A DNA stretch of 38,564 nucleotides, from positions 1 through 38,564 of the forward strand of contig DUNQ01000129.1 of NCBI GenBank assembly GCA_012839325.1. The letters are read 5' to 3'. The notes under the pieces are model-generated. The model did not search any database. It saw only the letters and a program-made list of their open reading frames with translations, and had not been told where the DNA came from. Positions 1 through 7,155 of this stretch are shown here, piece after piece (the first letter of the stretch is position 1; each line of letters opens with the position of its first letter). The position numbers and the translations under genes were made by a program. This DNA comes from Candidatus Cloacimonadota bacterium. Its GTDB lineage: Bacteria > Cloacimonadota > Cloacimonadia > Cloacimonadales > Cloacimonadaceae.

Positions 1-1
1 A

Positions 2-70
2 CTGTTACACCATGCACATGCAATTACAATGCTGGGTGACAGCTTTAGAATTAAACATCTGAAACAGTAG
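2..70 (+). CDS. istB: IstB-like transposition helper ATPase, C-terminal end only
   Basis: The frame starting at base 2 is open to a TAG at 68-70 and encodes LLHHAHAITMLGDSFRIKH followed by LKQ. This resembles the end of IS21-family IstB proteins, which typically finish with a leucine-rich helix, then 'h-L-x-G-E/D-S-Y/F-R' and a short basic tail. IstB is the AAA+ helper of the IstA transposase and is usually encoded second, just inside the right end of the element. That position fits the terminal repeats seen immediately downstream. Only 22 codons are visible, so the call rests on the tail motif plus the flanking repeats. Confidence 0.55.
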   Translation: MLHHAHAITMLGDSFRIKHLKQ

Positions 71-73
71 TTT

Positions 74-119
74 AAAGTGTACCAGTTTCAAATGCCAAAG
101 TGTACCAGTTTAGATTGCC
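74..119. repeat. two tandem 23-bp repeats at the IS21 right end
   Basis: AAAGTGTACCAGTTT occurs at 74-88 and again at 97-111. In each case an 8-nt segment ending in TGCC follows (89-96 and 112-119), giving two 23-bp direct units. IS21-family ends carry several such subterminal repeats, which bind the IstA transposase. Confidence 0.75.
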
Positions 120-124
120 ATTGA

Positions 125-394
125 CATAATGAAGCTTGGCTCACTCAAATTGCACAAATGGCTCCCAAGGAAGGTTTTCTTCATATCACAGACCATTTTT
201 CAGGAGGTAGAGAAATAAAATATGGTGAATACGGTCTCAAAGCGAAAGAAATTGGTTATACAAAATGGGTTAAAGATAATAACCTGAAGCGAAATCCTTT
301 CCCAGCTTTTATGTGCGCCGATGAAAGGATGTATATACACCAAGTGCAGAGCATCCCTTCAAAAAACAATATAAATATGTTTGATCTGTTTTAA
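125..394 (+). pseudogene. 3' remnant of a gene interrupted by the IS21 element
   Basis: The frame is open from 125, immediately after the IS end (there is a TGA at 122-124), through an ATG at 158 to the TAA at 392-394. No ribosome-binding site precedes the ATG. The encoded peptide has the composition of a normal folded protein (motifs such as HITDHFSGG and NPFPAFMCADERMYIHQ). I do not recognise the family. The simplest reading is that the element inserted into a gene and left about 90 C-terminal codons. A short independent gene starting at 158 remains possible. Confidence 0.42.
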
Positions 395-416
395 TAGAGC
401 AAATAAAAACACCAAA

Positions 417-447
417 GCCGCTCGTGGTAAGTTTTACTGCGAGCGGC
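417..447 (-). terminator. hairpin, possible terminator for minus-strand transcription
   Basis: GCCGCTCG (417-424) pairs perfectly with CGAGCGGC (440-447), and the interior GTAA/TTAC can pair as well. On the plus strand no T-run follows. On the minus strand the stem is followed by a T-rich stretch (complement of about 400-416), as expected for an intrinsic terminator reading leftward. It would serve the short minus-strand frame at 472-633. Confidence 0.45.
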
Positions 448-471
448 ATAGATGGTCAAGTCTTCACAGTC

Positions 472-633
472 TTAACCATATTCATGCCAATATGCCTTTT
501 TCTCATCCTCGCGCCAGCCGGGTTCTTGCAAGAGATATTTAAGAATTCCGGCAAGGTTATTCATCACTAAGCGGTGCATGGTTCTTCCCAGTCTGATGAT
601 ACGAAAATCAAGTTTAATGAAAAAACAGTAAAA
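472..633 (-). pseudogene. short minus-strand gene remnant, function unknown
   Basis: On the minus strand a frame is open from about 633 to a TAA at 474-472. It encodes about 53 residues, with an internal ATG at 579 that would give 34 residues. The residues (NNLAGILKYLL, EPGWREDEKKAYWHEYG) look like the tail of a real protein. There is no convincing start or ribosome-binding site, and the hairpin at 417-447 lies just downstream. I read it as the decayed end of a larger gene, with low confidence. Confidence 0.25.
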
Positions 634-1444
634 TTATTTCAAAGGCATAGTTGTCTGTAATATAATAAGATAGCGTATGGGGATAATGAAAAATTATACT
701 TGTCATAAAAATAAAACTTGCTTTTTTATAAAATAGGCTTATATTGTATATATCTTATAACTATTCTTTCCAAGTGCCACCCGGCAGGAGGAAATAGAGG
801 GAACAGGGTCAAATTAAATAATGGAGTCTGGAGGAGTCCACTCAAAAAGATTATCCCAATTAAAAAACTGAGTGTCCGCTTTTTTGTGCTCAAAAAAAGG
901 ATACCATGATTTATCATGCCGGCGATAGCTGTGTCCGGGCAAATTCTGACACAGTATAAGCATGTGCTGAGAGGATAATTGTTCTCCTAAAAAATCCTTA
1001 ATATGGTGCTTTGTTCATCATATGGATAGAGGGACGTTATTCTTCACAGTCCATCTTAATGACGCAATAAGTGTGCTTTCTACAAGTGTTCGCACCTAAA
1101 GGAGACGGGCTAACGATAACGACAAAGGCGAAAAGGCTTTTGTCAGCAATTTAAAAAGTGCAAATTCATGATAAATGAGGCAGCCCTTTTGTGCGCAAAA
1201 TAGCGTAAAAGAGGGTAATCGGAAAGCCGGCAGACAGCCATTATGGTGAATTCTGCCCATATAAAATATGCTTTGCTGCGAAGAGGGCGGCAAGGGCTGT
1301 TCAGGCTAAATTTGGAGGGCTTTCAATGTAGGACTGTAGGTCTTTTAAGAGTGGTATCGGGCGCATAAAATGACAATTTAATTGCGGCAATTATTCCTAC
1401 ATCAAGTGGGCTAACAATTTATTAAAAGCCAGCGGAGGCGAAGT
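634..1444. other. non-coding region upstream of the peptidase/AAA+ operon
   Basis: About 0.8 kb with no supported gene. It is AT-rich, with several purine-rich tracts (for example around 782-800 and 1097-1110) and a small palindrome CATGATTTATCATG at 905-918. Overlapping short open frames exist on both strands but lack ribosome-binding sites and protein-like composition. The promoter of the downstream operon must lie here or further left. No clear -35/-10 pair could be chosen. Confidence 0.5.
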
Positions 1445-2197
1445 ATGTTAAAAAACGTAAAAGAACTTTATCAGATGACTCAAGATGAGTTGTATGACTA
1501 TGTAAAAGGCTTCCTCTCAGGAAGAGATGGATTTGAAATTACTGAAAATAGGGATGGCTATATAGTCTGTTTTCCAAAAGATATAAAAGCTCCAATTCCT
1601 GTTCTGTCTTCTCATTTGGATACTGTGGGCACAGTTCCACCTGATGAGATAGTAGAATCTGATGGCAAATACACAGCAAAGAAATGCGGATATCCCTGCG
1701 TCTTGGGGGGCGATGATAGAAATGGGGTTTGGACAATGCTGAAGCTTATTGAAGAGGGTGAAAGCTCTTGGGGATATATCTTTAGCAGAGATGAAGAGAT
1801 TGGAAGGCTTGGTGCCGACAAGCTGGTCAATTCCGGCTTCTTTGAAGATTATAAGCACAAGATAGGTTATTTTCTGGCAATAGACAGAAAAGGCAAAAAT
1901 GATCTGGCTTTTTACAGCTATTATGCCAATGGTAGAGTGCACAAAACTAAAGATAATGATGCATTTATCACCGGATTGCAAAAGCTGAAAGGCTACAGTT
2001 TTCAGAGAGGTTCTGCAACAGATATCACAAATTTCTGTGAGGCTACAAAGCTCTGTGGAATCAATATCTCCAGCGGATACTTTATGCCGCACAGTTCATA
2101 TGAATATACGGATATAGCCTATCTGCAAAGACTTCCAGAGATAGTAAAAGATCTGATCTCACACCTTGGATACAAACAATACAAAGTAGCAATATAA
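1445..2197 (+). CDS. minimal zinc metallopeptidase, M20/M42-like (clan MH), stand-alone
   Basis: A 250-residue protein with the complete metal-ligand order of clan MH co-catalytic zinc peptidases. It has HLDTVGT (H57, D59), GGDDRNG (bridging Asp at D90 or D91), RDEEIGRLGA (E117 as the likely general base, E118), D147 in FLAIDRKG, and H216 near the C-terminus. The motifs mix features of peptidase T (HLDTV, GxDD) and M42 aminopeptidases (DDRxG, EExGxxGA). At 250 residues it is much shorter than the usual 350-450, which suggests the inserted lid/dimerisation domain is missing. The start ATG has GGAGGCG upstream. There is no signal peptide, so it is expected in the cytoplasm, acting on peptides. 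First gene of the operon, 21 nt before the AAA+ gene. Substrate unknown. Confidence 0.72.
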   Translation: MLKNVKELYQMTQDELYDYVKGFLSGRDGFEITENRDGYIVCFPKDIKAPIPVLSSHLDTVGTVPPDEIVESDGKYTAKKCGYPCVLGGDDRNGVWTMLKLIEEGESSWGYIFSRDEEIGRLGADKLVNSGFFEDYKHKIGYFLAIDRKGKNDLAFYSYYANGRVHKTKDNDAFITGLQKLKGYSFQRGSATDITNFCEATKLCGINISSGYFMPHSSYEYTDIAYLQRLPEIVKDLISHLGYKQYKVAI

Positions 2198-2218
2198 AAA
2201 AAGAAGGAGAACTAAGCC

Positions 2219-4132
2219 ATGGCAACGATACACGAGATAGTCGAGGTTTTCAACAGCATGATTTTCACGGAAAAAGAAGCTGAAGAAAAAGAAGATGACA
2301 CCTTTGAAGATATAATGGAAGGTATACGGAAAGAAGTGGAAGGCTCTTCGCGAGTTTCCACAAAAGAAAATAAGCATTTGGAAACAGCGGTGAAGCTTTC
2401 GAGCGAAAACCCCAATCTTTCTTTTCTAAATCTGGATGCTAATGATATCACGCTGATCACAGAACAGTTTTCCTACTTTGTGAAAGGTCGCGTACAAAGA
2501 CTTGGCTTTGATGATTTTTTAAAATATCCAAAGTTTGAATCACTTAGTATGAGCCAAAAGATTGATATTTTTTTGAGCTTTATGGAGCGTGGCATCTTGA
2601 TTCCCAGTGGTCGGCGTAGTGGTGGATATATGAGAGTAAATGTGCCGGATATGACCATATATCTTTCTTCATATATGAAATCCGTGCTCTTGGGTGATGA
2701 TGTATATGGCGCGCTCATGAAGATAATCAGCGATGAAGAATTTAAGCGAAATCCTGCCATGACACCGGTTATAGACTATCTTGATGCCCTGATTACCTAT
2801 AATGGCGATACTCAGGAGGCGGGTATTTCTCGTGGATACATCTTTGGACATTATTTTAGGATATTGTGGGAGAAGATCAACTCATTTGAAATAAATCATC
2901 CGCTTAGGCAGTTCATCGCAGAACATAAAATGGATTACACCGATTTCTTCAGTGTGGTGCTGGTATATCTCTATGAAATGAGAGACAGCCGCATCGATAT
3001 GGATGGGCTGATAAACACTTTTGCAATCAACGGAGTAGAAAGCCGGGAAATGTTTAAAGAATTTCATGCACGCTATAGCAATAAGGGTACAAAGCAATAT
3101 TTTGAAGGTGGTCGCGGGTTTATGAGATCGGGCTGTCTTGAGCTCACGAGCGACATGGAATCTCAGATAGAAGATATGACTACGATCTTTATATATAAAG
3201 AAGATGATCCTGATGCGAAACTGATGAGTTTTTTAGACCGCGCCGGCAGAATATTCAGCCTGATAGATGTTAATCACAGCTTGGAAGACCTGGTGCTAAA
3301 TGAGGATGAACAGGCACTTTTGCAAGATACGATTACCAGGCTGAAAGAGCCTGAAAAATATGATCTTAGCATCTGGGGACTGGCACCAGCTTCGCTTTCT
3401 TCCGATGAGGATATTATCAATTCTTGCTCTATGCTTTTATATGGATATCCCGGCACGGGTAAGACCCTGAGTGCAGGAGTGATAGCCGGTGAATTGGGAC
3501 GCAAATTGATCAAGATAGAAACTTCGGCTCTGAGAAATAAATACTATGGCCAAACAGAGATAAATATCAAGAGAATGTTTTCTTACATTCGCAAGATAAA
3601 CGAGGAAATCAAGCCGGCGCCGGTGTTTTTGCTCAATGAAGCGGATCAGATTTTACACGAGCGCTCTACTTCTATTGATGGCGCTACTACCCCGGTTGAA
3701 AACGCCATTCAAAACATCTTTCTGGAAGAGCTTGAGACATTGCCGGGAGTGTTTATTGCAACCACAAACCTCTCGGAATATTTTGATGAAGCTTTCTTCC
3801 GCAGGTTCGATTTTAAGATTGAATACAAGCGTCCTGAAAAGGAAGCTGCCGCAAAGATCTGGAAGGTTCATCTCAAAGATAGCATTCCCGGCGCAGCTGA
3901 GATAGATTGCGATTATTTGGGAAAGAAATACACCTTCACCGGCGGGGTGATCCGCTTGGTGGTGCAAAATGCATGTTCCCGCTCTATGCTGCGCGGCGAA
4001 GATGCAAAGCTCACGCTGGAAGATATAGAAATATTTGCAAAATTAGAAGGGGTGAAGGCTGAGCCCACTGCTCGAAGGGTAGGCTTTCAAAGCAACTCAC
4101 AGAACATCACGGAAAAGTTCGGAGGAAAATAA
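2219..4132 (+). CDS. AAA+ ATPase of the COG0464 type with long unknown N-terminal region
   Basis: 637 residues. The AAA module occupies roughly residues 375-615. Walker A is GYPGTGKT (409-416). The Walker B region reads FLLNEAD, with Asn473 in place of the usual Asp and Glu474 kept. Sensor 1 is IATTN (N517), and the paired arginines R528/R529 sit in FFRRFDF as in classical AAA proteins. A KYYGQTE segment occupies the place of the YVGESE stretch common in this family. Residues 1-370 are mostly helical-looking and match nothing I recognise; they may bind substrate or partner. AAA proteins of this kind act as ring unfoldases or remodellers, so supplying substrates to the neighbouring peptidases is a reasonable inference but unproven. 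The start ATG is 6-8 nt after AAGGAG. The stop is 1 nt before the next start, implying translational coupling. Confidence 0.75.
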   Translation: MATIHEIVEVFNSMIFTEKEAEEKEDDTFEDIMEGIRKEVEGSSRVSTKENKHLETAVKLSSENPNLSFLNLDANDITLITEQFSYFVKGRVQRLGFDDFLKYPKFESLSMSQKIDIFLSFMERGILIPSGRRSGGYMRVNVPDMTIYLSSYMKSVLLGDDVYGALMKIISDEEFKRNPAMTPVIDYLDALITYNGDTQEAGISRGYIFGHYFRILWEKINSFEINHPLRQFIAEHKMDYTDFFSVVLVYLYEMRDSRIDMDGLINTFAINGVESREMFKEFHARYSNKGTKQYFEGGRGFMRSGCLELTSDMESQIEDMTTIFIYKEDDPDAKLMSFLDRAGRIFSLIDVNHSLEDLVLNEDEQALLQDTITRLKEPEKYDLSIWGLAPASLSSDEDIINSCSMLLYGYPGTGKTLSAGVIAGELGRKLIKIETSALRNKYYGQTEINIKRMFSYIRKINEEIKPAPVFLLNEADQILHERSTSIDGATTPVENAIQNIFLEELETLPGVFIATTNLSEYFDEAFFRRFDFKIEYKRPEKEAAAKIWKVHLKDSIPGAAEIDCDYLGKKYTFTGGVIRLVVQNACSRSMLRGEDAKLTLEDIEIFAKLEGVKAEPTARRVGFQSNSQNITEKFGGK

Positions 4133-4133
4133 G

Positions 4134-6197
4134 ATGATGAATAGTAAAAACACACTCCCTCAAGATATTACCATTGAAGAGATGTATCTGCTCTATGAAT
4201 ACGAGCTTTATGATCTCGTTCTGGAAATAGTAAAGGATAAATTCGAGGTTTATACCGGCATAAAAGATATGTATATCGCCTGTTTCCCAAAAGAAAGTGC
4301 GGAGCCCTATCCCGTTCTCTGTTCGCATCTCGACATCAAGTTTTGTGTACCCCCGAAGGTGGTGAAGACCGCCGCTGTGGATGGTCGTGAAGTTTATAAA
4401 GGTTATACCGATTATTTGGATAAGCTTGAGCCCTATCTTTTGGGCGGGGATGATAGAAATGGAGTCTGGGCAATGCTTGAGCTGATCAAGCAAGGCTTTA
4501 CAGACTTTGGATATGTGTTTGCAAAACAGGAAGAAGAAGGCAGGCGCGGCGCCATTGCACTCGTAAGAGATAGAATTTTGCAAATTAAAAGAGATGAAAT
4601 CGCATATTTTTTGATGCTCGATAATGATGGCAGAACCGGCTTGGGATTCAGAAAGCTTGAGCAAGAACCGGGCTTGAGCTCTCTTCACCAAAATAAAGAA
4701 TTCATCAAAAAGCTGGAAAGTTTTGCAGGCTATGAGCTGCATGAAGATGGGATTTCGGATTATATAGAATATTGCAAGGCGACAGGGCTTTGCGGCATCA
4801 ATTTCAGCGTGGGTTTCGAAAATGAACATACCGTCGATGAATTTACCGATATTAAGTATTTAGAGGAACTGCCGAGCAGGATATTGGATTTTATAAAACA
4901 TCTGGGGAATGCTCAATATGCGTTGGAATATGAGTGTTCAAAGGAAGAATTGCTTTGGCGTAAACGCCGCGAAAGCAGGAAATATGAAATAGAAAGACCT
5001 TTTTATCAGACACTTTTCCGTTTCCCTTATTCCTCATTTCCGGTGGGTGGCATAAAAGGTCAGTATATAGAGATTTTCCATGGTGATCAAAAGATTACCG
5101 GCGTCATCATGCAGCGCGATTCCGAGAGCGTTATCGTGGATATCACGAGCCCTTATTGGAACGCCTCTAAAGGTATGATTGCAAGCACTATGTTCAAAAA
5201 TGAATATCAGTTTGATGAAAGCACTCAAGTGTTGATCGCAAAAGACCTGTTATTGAAGCTATATGTTGATTGTAAACATGCCTATGATCGTGCAGACCCT
5301 GCCTTTTGGGAAAATGAGGAATATAGTAAGTTCTATCTGCGCGAATATGTTCCTTATGAAAAGCTCAGCAGAGAGGAGAGGTTTTTTGGTCCTCAGATTA
5401 GAGAGGAGGATTTTGCTCTTTATTTAGAGAGTCGCGAGCATATTTTGTGGCCGAGTACAAGCGGCAGCTATATACGGGCTCGGATAAAATATATGAAAGA
5501 GCTCAAAGAAAAAGATGAGAGGGAGTTTCCCGATAGCCGCTTCTTGGGCAATCTTGTGGAGATTACGCACGAAGGACAGAGGGTGCAAGGAGAGATCATC
5601 AGGCGTGATTGCAACCAAATCTCGGTGCAGATCCGCTATCCTTATGATGGGCTAATCGAAAGAAGAATCAATAAATTTATAATATATGATCCATCGCAAA
5701 GCCACTTTAGTAACTTTGACTATGAAGGTGGTGAATTGATGGCAAAGCGGCTGCTGAAACTGATCTATGAGAGAGCGTCCGTAATGGAAAAGCATCTTGA
5801 TAATATCTTGGCTGCTTATGAAGAATATGAGCGTTTGATGGAGCTGGAAAAAAGCCAAGATGAAAGGAAAGCGGCTTCGCAAGAATTGGAAAAGATTCAG
5901 CTAAAGCTTAGGCAGCTGAGAAATGATCTGCACAAAGGAAAGATAAAGAAAGAGAATTATCATAAGGCGCGCGCTCCTTACAAGAGGAAAGTAAGGGAAT
6001 TGCACAAGATTGCTCATGTAAGAAGAGGACCCATTTATGAGAAAGCTTTTGCTGAGCTGCATGGTATTCCTCAATTCAAAGAGCCGCATAAACATACATT
6101 TGATGTGGGTAAAAATCCGGAAATCATCACTGGCAATTACAAGCTTGAGGCTGAGCCGGATTGGTTTGTTCCCAATAATGAAGATTATAAATATTAA
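4134..6197 (+). CDS. fusion protein: mini zinc peptidase plus repeat/coiled-coil domain
   Basis: 687 residues. Residues 1-265 are a clan MH peptidase domain paralogous to the two stand-alone ones. Ligands are H65/D67 in SHLD, D106/D107 in GGDDRNG, E133/E134, D163 and H232. Residues about 300-687 match the separate 404-residue protein encoded at 7156-8370. This part holds two copies of a beta-rich unit with the pattern G-x-hEI-x-H-(E)GQ-+-h-x-G-hI-x-R, near residues 303 and 471. Each is followed by a Tyr/Glu-rich stretch. A charged coiled coil (about 535-625) and a conserved C-terminal segment (HKHTFDVGKNPEI) follow. Ribosome-binding site GGAGG overlaps the end of the AAA+ gene; ATG at 4137 is an alternative start. 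The fusion shows that the two domains work together. No signal peptide. Confidence 0.7.
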   Translation: MMNSKNTLPQDITIEEMYLLYEYELYDLVLEIVKDKFEVYTGIKDMYIACFPKESAEPYPVLCSHLDIKFCVPPKVVKTAAVDGREVYKGYTDYLDKLEPYLLGGDDRNGVWAMLELIKQGFTDFGYVFAKQEEEGRRGAIALVRDRILQIKRDEIAYFLMLDNDGRTGLGFRKLEQEPGLSSLHQNKEFIKKLESFAGYELHEDGISDYIEYCKATGLCGINFSVGFENEHTVDEFTDIKYLEELPSRILDFIKHLGNAQYALEYECSKEELLWRKRRESRKYEIERPFYQTLFRFPYSSFPVGGIKGQYIEIFHGDQKITGVIMQRDSESVIVDITSPYWNASKGMIASTMFKNEYQFDESTQVLIAKDLLLKLYVDCKHAYDRADPAFWENEEYSKFYLREYVPYEKLSREERFFGPQIREEDFALYLESREHILWPSTSGSYIRARIKYMKELKEKDEREFPDSRFLGNLVEITHEGQRVQGEIIRRDCNQISVQIRYPYDGLIERRINKFIIYDPSQSHFSNFDYEGGELMAKRLLKLIYERASVMEKHLDNILAAYEEYERLMELEKSQDERKAASQELEKIQLKLRQLRNDLHKGKIKKENYHKARAPYKRKVRELHKIAHVRRGPIYEKAFAELHGIPQFKEPHKHTFDVGKNPEIITGNYKLEAEPDWFVPNNEDYKY

Positions 6198-6213
6198 GCA
6201 CGGAGGTGCATAA

Positions 6214-7107
6214 ATGACTAACCATGAAAATAGACAATTCTTAGCTCGCAGGGAAGGTGAGATTACAGATCAAAAAGACAGATTACCGAAAGTTGAGATG
6301 CCAAGCAAAATGGCTATCATACCGCCTATTGAAGGGCTTTATCTCTTGGATCAAGAGGAATTATTCGAGCTCGTTTTGGCTGAGGTGAGAGATAAGTTTG
6401 ATGTGTGTGTAGGTGAAGACGATATGTATATCGCCTGCTTTCCAAAAGAGAGCTCGGCGCCATATCCCGTTTTGGGAGCGCATCTGGACGTCAAAAATGA
6501 TGTTCCGCCTTATTTTGTTCAAGAGTGGGTGGAGGATGGTTGCAGGGCTCATGTTGGCTTTGATCAGGTAGGTGAGCGTTGCATCCTGGGTGCGGACGAT
6601 AGAAATGGAGTTTGGGCGATGTTAGAGCTCATAAATCAAGGTTTTACAGACTGGGGATATATCTTCACCAAGTTTGAAGAAGTCGGCAGATTAGGCGCCA
6701 TCGCAGTAAGGGAATCCGGTATTTTGCAAAAAAGACGCGATGAAATAGCATATTTCTTGATGCTTGATGAGCCCTATACAGATAGGCTGGGCTATCGCGT
6801 GATGAAAAAGCTGCCCGGTAAGCCTACTTTGCACGATAACGCTATGTTTATCAGGAAATTGGCGATTTTTGGATGCTTTGAAGGTTATAAATTAGCAAAA
6901 GATGGCTCTACAGACTACATCGAATATTGCCTCGCAACGGGGCTTTGTGGGATCAATCTCAGCGTGGGTTATATGAATTATCATAAGCCTGAAGAGTATT
7001 CGGATATGGTATATGTAAAGAAGCTGCCCCGCATCATAGAAAAGCTTGTAAAACATTTGGGTGCAGAGCAATACGCTTTGCAGAACAGTCTTTCCATATC
7101 GGCTTAG
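6214..7107 (+). CDS. mini zinc metallopeptidase, M20/M42-like, paralogue of the fused copy
   Basis: 297 residues, with about 35 extra N-terminal residues compared with its paralogues. The ligand set is complete: H90/D92 in AHLD, D128/D129 in GADDRNG, E155/E156 in FEEVGRLGA, D185 and H257. It is closest to the peptidase half of the fused gene upstream: shared phrases include MYIACFPKES, NGVWAMLELI, RRDEIAYFLMLD or near-identical versions, and DYIEYC-ATGLCGIN. The ribosome-binding site GGAGGTG lies 6 nt before the ATG. It is followed after 48 nt by a stand-alone version of the other half of the fusion. It therefore appears to be the split counterpart of that gene, produced by tandem duplication followed by fission or fusion. 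Cytoplasmic; substrate unknown. Confidence 0.72.
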   Translation: MTNHENRQFLARREGEITDQKDRLPKVEMPSKMAIIPPIEGLYLLDQEELFELVLAEVRDKFDVCVGEDDMYIACFPKESSAPYPVLGAHLDVKNDVPPYFVQEWVEDGCRAHVGFDQVGERCILGADDRNGVWAMLELINQGFTDWGYIFTKFEEVGRLGAIAVRESGILQKRRDEIAYFLMLDEPYTDRLGYRVMKKLPGKPTLHDNAMFIRKLAIFGCFEGYKLAKDGSTDYIEYCLATGLCGINLSVGYMNYHKPEEYSDMVYVKKLPRIIEKLVKHLGAEQYALQNSLSISA

Positions 7108-7155
7108 ATCGCTGTGGAAATAACAGATAATCATCATAAAAAAGAGAGGGATAAA

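Larger units (their letters stand above)
1..120 (+). mobile_element. right end of an IS21-family insertion sequence (partial)
   Basis: The first 70 bases read as the last codons of an IstB-type ATPase. They are followed by two tandem 23-bp units (74-96 and 97-119) of the kind found at IS21-family ends. The outer boundary is probably near 120-126, where the sequence ends in CA. Just beyond it, at 125, a reading frame opens and runs without a stop into a gene remnant. The rest of the element lies outside the window to the left, so its left end and target duplication cannot be checked. Confidence 0.62.

Noticed and set aside
774-860. Possible insertion-sequence ends (GAGTCCACTC and GAGTGTCCGC motifs)
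   Set aside because: The motifs do not form a convincing inverted repeat and no transposase remnant lies between them.
718-917. Overlapping open frames on both strands, about 63 codons each
   Set aside because: No ribosome-binding sites, opposite strands overlap almost completely, and the composition is typical of AT-rich non-coding DNA.
4107-4829. 240-codon open frame antisense to the fused peptidase gene
   Set aside because: It lies wholly opposite a gene with clear catalytic motifs and has no recognisable domain; the same holds for the long antisense frame at 15277-15999 inside rpoD.
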